64,000 nt of DNA. Origin: Atopsyche davidsoni (taxonomy: Eukaryota > Arthropoda > Insecta > Trichoptera > Hydrobiosidae). Below are positions 1 to 13,332 of the stretch, in pieces; positions within the stretch are counted from its first letter, which is position 1; each line of letters begins with the position of its first letter. The DNA is taken from contig JAILWY010000027.1 in assembly GCA_022113835.1 (NCBI GenBank), positions 11,162,501 to 11,226,500 on the forward strand, written 5' to 3'. Made by a program: the position numbers and the translations under genes. The notes beneath the pieces are model-generated. The model saw nothing but the letters and a program-made list of their open reading frames with translations. It ran no database searches and was not told where the DNA came from.

Positions 1-1018
1 AGTCCAAGTAATTATTCATATTTTACGAAATATACAAGTATCGTTTGATCTCAACTGGGTTTCTTAACCAATAGTTTCTCGGTGCCGGTCTGATATTGAA
101 GTATATTCGCTCTTATGTAAGTAGGGTAAAGGATACTGTCTATCGACATTAATGAAAAATATTAATATTTTTGAGTTAAATACTTGAGTGATTTTCCACA
201 TGTTCGTTTTTATTTGTGACCGGTTTGTCAAACAGAGTCAAAGTCAAGAGGGAAATCATTTAAGTATTTTACATAAAAATATTAAAATGGAATTCCACCA
301 AGTACTCTCTGTCAAAAATATTGAATTTCTGAAAAATATTAACGTTCTAAACATTTATTATTTGATTGAAAGGGAATAAAATTTTTTAGATAATTTTTTT
401 TTTATAAATTTTATTGAAATGAAACATGAAAGTACGCTCTGGTGTCTCATTAGTTAGGTGAAGTTATTCGTGGCCAAAAATTAAAAAAAAAATATTTTAA
501 CAAACATTTATCAAATTTTACTCAAATACAATTTAATTATCTTGTTGCATGCTAATTGCTTGTGTAAGTGTCAAAATTCGACATTTCTTAATGTGCCAAT
601 AGCCGTGGCCTTTACCCTAATCAGTTTTTGCCCGACGCAAACTTCGCCGATCGATGCGAAGTTCGCGGCGCTCCGCTAATGCGGCTTCGATACGCTCTAA
701 TCTCGCAACTAAATACGGGGAGATCTCGCGGCGGTCCCGTGGCCCGAAGCCAGCGTTCATTTTGCAATACCGCTTTGGTTAAAAATAATACTTGAAACTT
801 ACAACACTGGCAGCAATGATATGACGCATGGTATCTGGTTCAACGACTCCCGTGTGAAGCATCGATCTGCGGTTACTGCGAAATGTACTATATATCTGAA
901 ATATATCATAGCTCGAGTCGTGGTTCGGTTATCATTTCTTGTTGGTTTGTCGGCTTTATTTGCCTCTGCGTTTTAAATCGTGTGATATCATACATTTTGG
1001 CAAGTATATACTGTATTG
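1..1018. other. No gene seen
   Basis: AT-rich sequence with a GC-richer patch near 610-760. No supported exon or named repeat. Confidence 0.5.
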
Positions 1019-1020
1019 TA

Positions 1021-1584
1021 CAGGGTGTCCGAAAAGAGTATCGCGTGAATGTGAATAGTGACCGTTATTGCGATATGCTGCGAAAATTTTTGGGCCCAGA
1101 GTTGCAGGAGTTTCAAGAACGTGATTCCAACAAGACCTCAACAAGTTCCACTTGCCATACATCCAATCAATCAATCGAAGCTGTTAACGAATTATTCCCT
1201 AATAAGGTCATTTCATGTAGAGGTAACATCAACTGGCCTCCCAGAAGCCCCGACCTTAGCCCTCTTGACTATTTCGTATGGGGATACCTTAAAAGTAGGG
1301 TTTATGAGAATAATCCGACGAACCTAACGGAATTGAAACAAAACATCAGGTCAGAAACGGCAGCAATATCGAGGGCTATGTGTCAGCGTGTTATCAGCAA
1401 TTTTCGTTCCAGATTAGAAGAGTGCCAGCAGCGCGTAACGGTCACCAATTGGATAACATCATCATTTCGAAATAATTTTCCATTTTGTATTCTTATAATC
1501 ATCAATAAAAAAAAAGTCCTTGATCACTAGTAGTTTTTGTTTTACTGAACTAACAAATATCCGATACTCTCTTTGGACACTCTA
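1021..1584 (+). mobile_element. Internally deleted Tc1/mariner-like element, copy 1
   Basis: The ends are inverted repeats: CAGGGTGTCCGAAAAGAGTA at 1021 and, at the right end, the near complement of the same sequence. TA dinucleotides flank both sides, as expected for this superfamily. The coding remnant on the plus strand reads NELFPNKVISCRGN, WPPRSPDLSPLDYFVWGYLK and IRSETAAISRAMCQRVISN. This is the C-terminal end of a DDE transposase with the third catalytic Asp. The N-terminal half and first catalytic Asp are absent, so it is non-autonomous. Confidence 0.88.
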
Positions 1585-1605
1585 TACTTAGTATATACTT
1601 GTAGA

Positions 1606-1716
1606 TGGACCCGCTGACCCACTACACTATTTTCCCCTTAGAAAACCATGAACACTGGTTTTGGTGAAATGGTCGCCAACCTCCTCTGAGGAGAAGCACT
1701 CGATGAAGAAGTATAT
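1606..1716 (+). mobile_element. Non-LTR retrotransposon 3' tail
   Basis: It contains CCACTACACTATTTTCCCC, then GAAATGGTCGCCAACCTCCT and a GGAGAAGCACTCGATGAAG tail. The frame reads EMVANLL followed at once by a stop, as at the C terminus of insect endonuclease/reverse-transcriptase elements. Severely 5'-truncated. Confidence 0.6.
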
Positions 1717-4700
1717 TTATATGCATATAAAATAAAACTGTAGCTCCTATAAATGACAATGTTTTTTTGTCACATTATTTTTTATACGCTTGTAAATTGA
1801 AGTCTATAGCTCTACGTCGGGTTAATAATTGCGGTGCTCACGAGGGTGTATTGGGAAACAAAGAGGAATATGTACAATGTCGGTTCGACAGGTTGTTAAA
1901 ATTAGCTGTGTACCTTCTGGCAGGGGTGAAACAGAGGTTTCGTACGCTGGGTTGCGATATGAACCCTTTATGTAGTATACTCTCCACACCGATACGTTAT
2001 TTGCTTGAATTCGGAGCCGAAAAAACGACGTGACAGTCTATTGATATCTTTATTCAGCGTGCACACTACGTATTCGTATTAAATTAAACGGAGTATGCAA
2101 AAGCACCATACCTTTAAATTTTGATTTAATATTTGAATGAACGGCCTCTTTCTCTCAGAGTTATGAATAAAAAAAATATCTGATCGGTATTTCCACTGTA
2201 TGTTGTATTTTCCGATTTTTCCGATGGGATATCACTCGCCGAATTCCCAAATTCGCTGCTAATTTGCCGAGCCGCTTTGTTTTACTGTCTTAAAATATGT
2301 TTTTTCCGCCCGTTAAAAACCTGTGTTTACTTGTTCCTTAATATTGTTTGATAACTTTTGCGAATAAAATCACGTCTTAAATTATCGTTGAGAGAATTAT
2401 TTAAACAGTAGTTCCATGTTTTTCACGCGAATAATATTATTTAATGAATTTATAAGTTTATCTGATTAAAACTTGATTTCGACAATTCATTTATGTTTCT
2501 TACGATAGACTCGCTTGAATATTTGTGTTTTGCAACTAAATGGGATGCTTAAGAACCTGTAACACAAGGGTAGATCACCTCTTGAATATTTAATAAATGT
2601 GTATTCTAAATATTTTTTCATATTTAGCATAGGTATTCATTTAGTATTCTCGTGAATTACTTTTTTTTATGGTAAACATCATGTGGGGCCAAATAATTTT
2701 CTTTTTTTACTTTAAATTTTGTCTGAATGACATATTTGTATAAAATCATTTGAAATGCGTTAAATATGCTTATACAGTATAATTATACAAAATAAATTTC
2801 CGTATTTCACATTTTTAATAAAAAATGTGTACATATTTTATTTACTCCATTGGTTTTACATAAAAGAGCTTCTCACATACACTTCAGCAATTCAGGAATG
2901 GTGATTGAATTCAGATATCCGCGAGCGCACAGTCTGATACTAGTATATATTTTTTAACTTTAATATTTTAGAATATTAAAAAATATATATATGGTAGGTT
3001 ACTTAAAATACATGAGCGGTCGTGTTTTGGCGTCTTTTTTTCTTGAGCTATTTTATAGTATAATACGCATCGTTCCTCATGGTGATGGTGTATTATTTTA
3101 TTGTGTCCGTAACTGTGTGGTCGTTTCTACATCTTACGCGTGTAGTTGTATCGCGTTTCTGGTATTCTTGTGTTGAATCATGTCATATCAGGTGTGATTT
3201 GCTGGGGCGTTGTACTTGCGCCCGACACAATACAACGTTGAAACTAATCCCGGCCGAAGGTACCGGCCGTCGTTTACTCCATAACTCCGTAACCCGAGCC
3301 CCGCGGGGAGGTGTACTGTTACGTGTCCCGTATAATCCAATCATTCACTCCGCAAAGGATCAACTTATTTGTAATGGATACATTCAATTGTTTACGCTTA
3401 CCATTGTCAATGTGAGCGCCTATTCAAAAAAAAAAAAAAAAATCAAATTTATATAAAAATCATAGCTCATCTTGCTGAATCCTGTTAGCTCAGTGGTCAA
3501 GACTTTCGTCTCTTGTCTGAAAGTTTACCGACGTTTATCAGGTGAACGTGCTTGATTAAATATTTCAGTGTCACGTGGTCGTCCCGTATGCATTGAAATC
3601 AGACCCCATCACTATTGCAAGTATAATATATTTATACTGTATTCAGCGCAGGAGTGTTTTTTTATAAAACCCTTAATAATTTTTTTCAGCACGGAATGTC
3701 ACTGTGCTAATGAAAACAAATGCACGCTTTTTAGTCCAACGCCTCGAAATTGCGACAAAGTATCAAGTATACACGTTCTCATAACGCAGTAATTTGAAAC
3801 AGCGCGTATTGAAACTTGTTGCTATATTTTTTTATTAGCAGCGACACAGCAGAGGACCACTCTCTGTGTTTAACAGTCCGTAATTGTGTGTTTTATGGGC
3901 GAATTAGTTTGTTGACGGGCGCCCCCTTCAACGGGTCGCCTCGCCCTGGTAATTCCGAGACGATTATTAGTTCGACGAGATGTGGACACAGAAGAGGAGT
4001 CCCATCCTCGTCTTAATTATGAACAAACGCCGGCGCTACCTGACTTGGCCGCTCGGGCAAATATTGTGCGGCGGCCGGGGCTAATTTATTTACAGCCTCC
4101 TTAGCGCGAACTTCGCACAAACGTTTCGGATTAACTATTTGATTTGCTCTGCTTGAGTGGGAAGCCTTTCTAAACATCATCATCGATTACAGCTAGCGAG
4201 GAAATTTGTGTTATTTTCGGGTGTCACAACCGATGAAACCGAGACTACGTCTATAAATAAAATTTTCAATTGTAAAAAATAATTATTATTACGATCATCC
4301 AATTTTCTGCAATGTTGCATTCGTTGTCTATTAATGTTAAATTGAATTTTAAATTGAGATACATGGGTTGTATTAAGTCAAATGTCGATTTTGGTCCGAA
4401 GTATATTTTATGCTCTCCGTGCAAAAAGTCGCCTTGTTTGGCAGTGCATGGTAGCAGCCTTGAACATAGCAGTTGCCGAAAATAAAAATAACTCAATAAG
4501 TTTACATGTTTACAAGTTCTACCTGCAAATATATCAAATTCATATTTCTCAACAGAGTTGCAATTTTATTTTTGCACCTCAACAGCCTTGAATATTTTAA
4601 CTCTCGGTCATGTCTTAATATTTTATTTTATGTAGTTTGATGAATATCGATCCTGTAAGGAGTAGATTTAAACTGATTTCCTTGTCTTTTCTCTTGATCT

Positions 4701-7700
4701 CAAAATACGTTCTGCTCAAAAATTGCCCTTTTGGTTTTAGACTTTGTGATTCTCGCCTTTGTCTTTCAATTGTATTTAATTTATTGGAAACAGTAAAAAT
4801 ATACAATTCATAGATTTTTTTACATATTATTGTATTACAAAAATTGCGAACGAGGAATGCATTCGTTTAGATAACTTATTTCTCATATTTGTTTAATACG
4901 ATGTGCAAATATAAAGTATGTATATATACATTTCACACTGCTTTGAGTGTTGTAGTTTTCGATCATGTCTTGATATATTATATAAATAAAATGAATTATA
5001 TTCAGTTGACGGGTTGCTTTATGTGGATATAGTTACAACTTGTCCCTTAAATTCGCAGTGGAACTGTGAGATAGCGGCGAGCATCGGCCGGCCGCTCTGA
5101 ATCATCATCACTTGAGAAACATCAGCTGTGTTTTTAACTTGAGATTTGATTGCAGCGATTTAAATACATTGACCTTGATTCCGAACGCTTTGAAAATCGG
5201 TCACTATATTTAGCGCAGCCCATTTCGGGCCCCTCGGAGTCGCCGGTGGTTTTACTCATTTTAGAAATTTCCTGACTGGGGGCCACGCACTGTGCGTCGC
5301 GCCGGGCGGCCAGCAACTGCACAAACACCGGCCCATTTTATTAACATATATCTTACATTGCCATTTTAGGATATTGTAAATAAGGTAGTTACCTCATATA
5401 CGAGCGGTAATTACTAAATAATATATTCAAGTATCAGCTTCCAAGAAATCTGTGCGCGTTCGAGTCTAACTTTCGATTGAAATTCGATTGTGTATTTTGG
5501 GTTAAAACATATATATTTAACGGTCGAATTGATGTCTTCGACGAGCTCATTCGACAGTCAAACAACAGATCCTTGCAATAATTCTACAACTGTTTTGTCT
5601 ATGAACGTGTATTCGCCCGCTTTGCTTAAAAAGTAACGTGGGAAGGCCCGCATGGGATAATTATGATACATTGACTGTCATGCAATAATGGTTTCTAAAC
5701 TATCGATAGGTGAAATACTCATTTCAAATAAATGAAACCTGTTTGTAGCTTTTGGCAGCAGTTTAACTCTGATCCCCAAAATAGTCTCAGTATCGAAACG
5801 GAACGTGAAACAACAGATCCATGCAACAATAATAACTTGGACTGTTACGACGGTATTGTTTGTGCTCGTATTACAATGCATACGCAGGATAGCTGCCTCT
5901 TACGCTGGAGATTCTTGCGATTAGCCCGATCACTACTCGTCTTCAAACAAATATCCGACAGATCCATGGGACGATTGTTCAACCGCTGCGACGGTATTGT
6001 CTGCGAGGGGGCCCGGCGTAGGAAGGCGCGCGTGAGATCACTGGCCCGGCGACCACCTGCGATACGCCGGCCTAATCGCCTCAAGGTTGGCGTTAATTTC
6101 TCGACCGGGTAATTGGCCAGGTAATGAGCGACGCGCACTAACAACCAAAGGGACACATTCCTCGCCAGACAGCGGCCGCACGCTCACGACCGTACTCTTG
6201 TGGATTTTTTCGATTCACATTAGCGGTGTTGTGATTGCGTAAGTGCTTTTGCGAATATAATTTATGAAATATAAAAAAAAAATTGTGTAATTTCATCTTC
6301 ATCGAGTGCCTCATACATGTTGAGCCAGTAGTTTCCATAGGATCATTGTATGATCATTTCCTTACAAAGCTCTGGCGTTTGATACTCTTAGTAGGTGTTT
6401 ACGATGTCATATTCTCATATATTAAAAATAAATATTTGATTTATTAAAAAAATGTTGCTTTCGTTATGCAAAAATAATGTCCAGTAATACCGTGTATAGT
6501 AAAATATAATTTGTATCTAGTAAAGGTAAGCCACGCCTACTCACACCGGCGCAACGAGATGAACGGGCAGTGTTTTACGCCAAAGTATAGTTAATGGATT
6601 GTTTATCCCTAGAATAGAAAATTAATACGATTCGCACCGTAAATAGTTAATTGCTAATTGAAATTAATCGCTTTGTTCTCGGAATGGCTGCGTGATCAAA
6701 TTTCTATTAGGGGCACGTTTAACTTGGAGGTTTTTTTCAATACGGCGTGGAAGTTTCGCCTAATATTGATGGAACGCTTGTACCGGCTTCTGAGCAAATG
6801 TTTTAATAGGATGTACGGAGGATATCAGCTAATAGGCGAATGTGATTTTTAAGGGTGGTGGACAGGGAAACTGTATATAAGATCTTGGGATTTGAGTCCT
6901 TCTGCGAAGATGAAGGTCTACTATTAATGTTTCGAAAATGTAACAGATATATTCTATATTACGGTTAAGGTTTGGGTTTCTGTTATATCAGTAATAACCA
7001 GTTTTAGTAATGTAAATATAACCACTGATATAATATATATTTATTTTATCAACTGCATCTAAATATTACTTTCTTATTCAGAAAATCTTGTTGGTATAGA
7101 AATGATGTCGCTGGTTTAGAGTTACAAGGTCGTATAAGCATAATCTGCTATTTGTGAGATATATGAACGTTAAAAATTTTATTACTGCATTCAGTACATA
7201 CACAGAGAATCCCACCTGATATCGTTACTCAAAATGTTTATTTTTTATTAATTAATATGTTTCACGGTAGAAATCCGCCAAATAGTGCTATTTCCACGGC
7301 CGTTACTACTGCCGTTTTTTTTTTATTATAATTTTTTTAATATGAATACTTCTTAAAAACGTAACAAAAGACTCGGGGCGTCCAACGTGAGCGCGGATGG
7401 TCCGATTCTCCCCGGCTCCGGCGCGGATCGCGAAATCTCAAATTTAATAGTCACTTTGAATTAAAACGTGTTTTTTTTTTTGTAATTTTTGTAAAACACC
7501 TCGCAGAGATTACCGCGTGGTATAATTAGAATTAGTCAGATAAAAACACTTACATTGTTTTATTACTCCAAATTAATTTAGATTTATGCTTTATTATATT
7601 TTTAACGCTAAAAAGGTATCTATATTATGAATGAGTGGTATTTCAATTAAATGAAATTGTTTTTATTTCATGTAATGAGAATATTAATATTAAAAAAAAA

Positions 7701-9825
7701 ATAATAATTAAGCTATCGAGCGTTCAAATATTATGTATGTTTCAGGATTTGAGTATGGGAACACACCAAAAACGCTTGAATAATTGGTATATACGATATA
7801 TTGAGTGATTTGTGTTTACTATATTATATAACTGAGTATGTGGATAAGTATTTTACAACAGCACACTTAAAACATTGAATATCTGATATTTGATATATAA
7901 TATTCACTAATCGAAATAGGATCAAAACAACGTACAAAAAATTAATTTAAAACATGCACATGTTTTAAATCCTGCCTTTTATAAAATAAAATAAATGTGT
8001 TTTGTGTATTTTTTAAACATGTTAATCTTAAAGTAATGTGTACTCTTTGAAATTTTAATAATTTACATAATTTTATTTTGTTCCACAATCGTAAACATTG
8101 ATAATATCAAACATTAACAATGTAATCATTTAATATTTTCTTATCGCTGTCTTTGGTAGCATATTCCACAAAGGAGAGAAAAAAAGCGCTTTGAACTTCG
8201 GGGAGTCGGAGGAGGAATACGGGAAGTAATATTGTTAAAATGAAAAATGTGCCTTCTTCAATGTTGAGCATTTTTTTATTATATTTATTTTTTCTATTTA
8301 AAGAAAATTCTTAATAATTTCTAAACGAGAGCTCCGTGCGTACATAATTATAATTCGACATTGCTTAACTTTGTGTTGACATTGATGATAATTAATATTA
8401 AGTATAAAAAATAATTTCTTTTTAAACGCTCGACCCACCCCGGGGGTGTTCAGTCGGAATGCTGAAGGCGACCTACGCTTGAATAAATGCCTCGCCGGTC
8501 CCGAATCACTCAATTCTAACGATTATAATATCAGAAATAACACTTATTATATTTTAAAGATTTTAGATTTGTACGTTTTCGTCTACTAAAGAAAATGTCA
8601 ACTTTACGAACTAGAGTAGATGGATCGGAGGCACTTATTCAAGAGCGGAAAAGATTTCGATTATTTTTAAATCTCACATTGTTTTTTTTTTGTAATCAAT
8701 GCAAGAGGGATATGACTAAACAAATTATTTAATTCTGCGTGTCCCCCGTATTCGCCGGAGCCGAAAAATTAAATGGTGTTTTCCACGTGCAAAATAAAAC
8801 ACGTTTCTTTTTTTAAGTTCTATTAATTCCCAGGCCGAGCGGCATTTCAGTATTTGCCCGGCAGAAGTCCGGGCGACTCTTTTTTTAATGACAACCCTCC
8901 GTGACGAGATTCACAACGGGCGGGGAGGCTCTCACGCAAATACCCTTTGAATATTTAAATCACTGAAATTGACTCTAAACGCCGCCCGTTAAAACATGTT
9001 GCAAGTAAAAAAAAAATACGCTTTTTCGTGCTGATTCCACCGAGATATCCCAACTTTGATCGAGCATTCTATTTAGCCACCCTAATCTCTGTGAATCAGC
9101 GATGTTACAGCACAATTGGTAAATAATCTTTTCGGATAATGTTTTATGTGAATTTACATTAATACATTAATAACTTTTCAACATTCACTGAAACAGGCCC
9201 CACTCGCAGTCTTCTATCAATTATATCCTTTTAAAAATTTCTAGAAGGTCGGAAATTGTGCCATATCGGTCCTATCAATGGTGAATCATATTGCTTGCGT
9301 TTACCACACAATATAATGAAGACATTGCCCTTCTTATTTTGAGATAGTTGCAGATAAAGTTGAGCTACATTACAACACTACAGGCACGGAATGATCAAAG
9401 AGGAAATAACTTTTCAAAACAAATTTATCATAATTTTCCTTGTGGTGTTTACGTGAGTGATCATTTTAGTGACTTGTAAGAATAGAAGAGGTACATTAGT
9501 TCTCATCATAGTGACCCGAGGGCTGTGGATGGCCGCTTCACGCATATTTGTTTGTCATCACTTTAATTCAAAAACATTGTCATAAAACTAAGATTATTTT
9601 TTAATGCTTTTATCGTAACTAGTTTAGCAATATTAATGGAGGCGTACTGAACCTATGCTTGCAAAGCAGTAGCGCGTAAACCGTACAAGCAATTAATAAC
9701 AGCATGCCCTACAATATTTGTATCGCGATATTAAAAAGTACGTCGTTTTATTTATAATGCCAAATATACCGTACGGCAGCTGATTGTCTAGAAAAAGAAA
9801 ATAACCAGTGGTACGATGTCGGGAG
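1717..9825. other. No gene seen; AT-rich with GC-rich patches
   Basis: Short open frames are not supported by composition, splice context or recognisable motifs. GC-richer patches lie near 4020-4130, 5190-5330, 6000-6180 and 8430-8510. Function unknown; they might be regulatory. Confidence 0.5.
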
Positions 9826-9906
9826 CACAGCCGAATTAGTTAAACTGGCTTAGTATAAATACATGGTCACCAAACTCTTCTGAGGAGAGGCACTTGAAGA
9901 AGTATA
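9826..9906 (+). mobile_element. Non-LTR retrotransposon 3' tail
   Basis: A short, diverged copy of the dispersed tail: ATGGTCACCAAACTCTTCTG then AGGAGAGGCACTTGAAGAAG. Confidence 0.5.
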
Positions 9907-10257
9907 TATCTCGCATGGAATATTTTTTTTATTATTTTGTATTACTTGTATGGACCGCAAGTCATCCCCGTGACGTCATTTCTTATAGTAACACAGCGAT
10001 TCAAAGTAAGCCCGAGTCTCCAAAGGAGACGGTTAGCCGGTAAGTTCAATGTTACATATTGTGCGGAGAAATCCGGGTCGCGGCATTGTGTCAACCGGAG
10101 TGACACGCGGGCTTGTTTACTGCAACTCCTCCGGCCTATTCACATTTTTCAGGCGCGTCGCAGCCTTCAGCACGGCATGGCGGCGTCTGCCAGCGGAAAA
10201 AAAGCTCTTTGTGTTGTTGTGCGTGGTGTATCATTCGATCCTCGCAAACATCCAGGC

Positions 10258-10616
10258 CGGTGCTTCTCAAAGTGGTTTCTAGGGACCCCAGGGGGTCCCT
10301 GGGATCATTCAGGGGGTCCTTAGAAAATTAAAATCGATTTGGCGGTCCCTGAACAACGCCAGGGAGTCCGCGCAAGGTTTCCAATGAATGAATACATTAT
10401 TAGCGATTCTTACGTCCTAAGTAAAATATAAATATAGACAGGTGCATAAAATACAAGTAATAACAGGCATCGCGGTAAGTCAGGTAGGGTTAATACAGGA
10501 ACGCAATAGAGTCGATACTTGACAATATGAATTTATGTAGTTTTTCACCCAGGATCCGTAGGCAAGTTTTTATTATGGAAAGGGGTCCGTGGGCCAAAAG
10601 AGTTTCAGAGCTACTG
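10258..10616. mobile_element. hAT-type MITE, 359 bp
   Basis: The left end CGGTGCTTCTCAAAGTGG and the complement of the right end, CCAGTAGCTCTGAAACTC, form imperfect inverted repeats of the hAT type. Flanking 8-bp copies ATCCAGGC (10250-10257) and GTCCAGGC (10617-10624) differ by one base and look like a target duplication. GGGGTCCC-like repeats follow the left end. No coding capacity. Confidence 0.72.
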
Positions 10617-10655
10617 GTCCAGGCGATGGGCCCGTTTACTGCACAGGCCCCATAT

Positions 10656-10772
<117 letters not shown>

Positions 10773-11605
10773 CATATTTGAGACCTGATCGTTGCGAATG
10801 CTGATGAGGACCTCTTAAGAAAATATCAATTATTTGATATAGGTGATTAGGTCTCTGCCGATGAAAGCTGTATTTATGGAATAACGTAGTCGCATGACAT
10901 ATCAGGGAATCGAGTGTATCCCTAAGCGGTTTTATCATAATGTTAGTATTTCTAGATTTTGTGCAATTTTAGATAGCATTTGAAATAATTGTTTTTTTTT
11001 TATTTAATCACATTATCCATTACATATCTTAAATTCACTTACACGTTCTTTAATTTCCATGTAACAAAATAACTTATTAAATATGTGCTAACAATTTTAA
11101 CACCATTTACCTGTCCCATATAAGGATCTACGTGTTTGTTTAAGTTGCCATTTCTACCCACAATCCTTAAACAATTAATTGATTGTAGTTTGATTACGTG
11201 TTGGACCATCTTGATATGTTAATTTGCCGCTATTAAATATTGTAAAACTACAGACTGTGTCAACTCGGAATGTTCACAAGGCTTTGGATTCACGCTGCGA
11301 ACAATTAGCATAACACATAAACATAACGTGTTGTAGAGTATTGTTTATATATCCAAGTGTCCTTAGTGCTTTAATTAATATCAAGTAAATTCTAATTTAT
11401 CAATAAATAAATATTTTATGTGTTTATGTGTATTAAAAGGCCTCTGCAAACTGGTATGATAATATTTACCGATTTGTTTGCTCTACGTCGAATTTATTTT
11501 GATTAACAAGTCTATCTTTCATATTTAAATTCACTTCGTTAAACATAATTTAAATCAAGGCATCTGATTACGAAAAATGTCCACTGATGATATCTAAATA
11601 TGTCT

Positions 11606-11830
11606 ATTTTTTGGATTGGACGTCAATCAGATGGGTATCTATTACCCATTACGGGTTTATTATATTATTACTAATATGATTAGGCACATTAGTTCATATA
11701 TAGAAAATGATTTAAAGAAACTCTCAGAAAAATATCATCGTGATTTGTGTGGGATTTGAACCCACATACTCTGGCTTACATGGCCGGTGTACTAACCCTT
11801 GTACTAACGAATCACTTCCGTTTATCGATA
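11606..11830 (-). mobile_element. tRNA-derived repeat (SINE-like), copy 1
   Basis: On the minus strand a 72-nt tRNA-like head (11742-11813) is followed by a body containing GAGAGTTTCTTTAAATC and CTAATCATATTAG. The sequence TGTCTATTTTTTGGATTGG at its outer edge recurs at 12.0 kb, marking the second copy. Boundaries are approximate. Confidence 0.72.
11742..11813 (-). ncRNA. tRNA-like cloverleaf inside the repeat (probably not a functional tRNA)
   Basis: On the minus strand the 72 nt fold as a full cloverleaf: acceptor GATTCGT with ACAAATC (6 of 7 pairs), D stem GTAC with GTAC, anticodon stem CCGGC with GCCAG (4 of 5), T arm GTGGG-TTCAAAT-CCCAC (perfect). The A box TAGTACAAGGG and B box GGTTCAAATCC fit the RNA polymerase III consensus. 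The anticodon would be TGT (Thr), but position 33 is A instead of T. It sits in a dispersed repeat, so it is best read as the promoter head of a SINE. Confidence 0.68.
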
Positions 11831-12004
11831 ATTTTTAACAATTATACTCTACATATGAGCCAATGTGCCCAAGCCAACCAATATTTAGTGATTTGCAAGC
11901 ACTGGACTTTTTGAGCAAAGTAACAAGTGAAGCGATTTTAGTCCCATCTGGATATTATTTTTAAAATCTATTAATTTAGCCAAGACGCGCACCATCGTAT
12001 ACGT

Positions 12005-12210
12005 ATGTCTATTTTTTGGATTGGACGTCAATCATTACGGGTTTATTATATTATTACTAATATGATTAGGCACATTAGTTCATATATAGAAGATGATTTA
12101 AAGAAACTCTTAAAAATATGGCCATGTAAGTCAGGGGATGTGAATTTCTGAGAGTTTCTTTAATTAATCTTCTATATATGAATTAATGTGCCTAATCATA
12201 TTAGTAATGA
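12005..12210. mobile_element. tRNA-derived inverted-repeat element, copy 2
   Basis: Arms 12054-12110 and 12151-12207 are near-perfect inverted copies (TTACTAATATGATTAGGCAC and complement). They are separated by about 40 bp that keep only a shard of the tRNA-like head (GGCCATGTAAGTCAGGGGAT). The left flank repeats the outer edge of the copy at 11.6 kb. Confidence 0.75.
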
Positions 12211-12540
12211 TATCTAAATATGATACTGATATTCTGTTAATATTAATACTACACCTTTCTGTGATCAGTTGCGAGTGTTGATTGGCGCGGTTCGATAAAA
12301 TCGAGCGCACCACTCCGAGCGTAATCAAAGTGTATAAAGACTTTAAAAACAAATATACGAGATTTATGTTGACGGATGGCATTCAGCCCAGTTTCCTCCT
12401 CACCTGTCAGCGCGGCCGCTCATTAGGCCACATCAGACATGCGACTATTCAAATTCATCGAAATCTCCATGAAATTCATATCAGGCAGACGGCTGGGGGC
12501 CCGCGACTCGCTTCCTGGAGAGTGCCCGCCGCGCCGCGGA

Positions 12541-12627
12541 ATATTTCACCTCGAGGACGTCTACTCGGCATATTTCACTATGAGGACACCTACTTGGCAT
12601 ATTTCACCGTGAGGATGACTACTCCGA
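12541..12627 (+). repeat. 29-bp tandem repeat, 3 copies
   Basis: Three diverged units beginning ATATTTCAC and carrying GAGGA and CTACT. The period is not a multiple of three, so the open frame over it (to 12656) is not supported as a gene. Confidence 0.75.
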
Positions 12628-13260
12628 GACGCCTTAGTATATGGCGTATTGAATAAATCTGTGATATCATACCCGTCATAATCTGATGAGCGTAGTGCCC
12701 GGGGTATTGCGTATTTTTTTTTTTTAGCCACGAGTGATTGCTGTCGGCTAGTTTGAGCGAAATGTGTATATATTTTGTCAACATGTTATTAAATAATATT
12801 TTCAAACCGTAAACACCGGATTTTCATATTGAAAAATTTCAATTGTCAAGTTTGTTAACACTTGGAAAATCTAAAAATATTACTATTCATCGGATACCTG
12901 TGTATTGTGGTTTTTATTAATTTGATTATGCTTTCTCTGTAAATTACATTACGTCTTTGAATCGGTAACTGTTGGTATTTGTATTAAATAAATGTGTTTT
13001 CGTGAAAAATCAACAGATTTCATAATTTTGTGATTCAAAGACGTTTATCAATTGAGACACATTTAATTGTTATTTTTAGATTTAATGATACCTTTATGTG
13101 GAATCGAATTTAAAATAAATACGTATTTTTTTGTCTCATTAGTAGTTTACTGATGATGCGAAGACAATCATAACGGATTTCGCACTTTCTGTGCTTATGG
13201 TTTCTGTGCTTGTGGTGCTGAGCCTGGTCGTAGAGTGAGGTCTTTGCGACGTTCCGTGCA

Positions 13261-13332
13261 GCGAGTAGCGATAGTGAGTAGTGAGTAGCGAGTAGTAAGC
13301 AGTGAGCAGTGAGTAGTGAGTAGTGAGTAGCG
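13261..13332 (+). repeat. 7-bp GTGAGTA-type minisatellite
   Basis: About ten diverged units of GTGAGTA/GCGAGTA. Confidence 0.85.

Noticed and set aside
3482..3545. tRNA-like A box (TAGCTCAGTGG)
   Set aside because: No matching B box or T arm downstream and stems do not form a cloverleaf; at most a relic.
5732..6156. 126- and 103-codon opposed open frames
   Set aside because: Both are in a GC-richer patch with no motif; opposed frames of similar length suggest chance.
12164..12382. 72-codon minus-strand open frame
   Set aside because: Overlaps the arm of the tRNA-derived repeat; not a gene.
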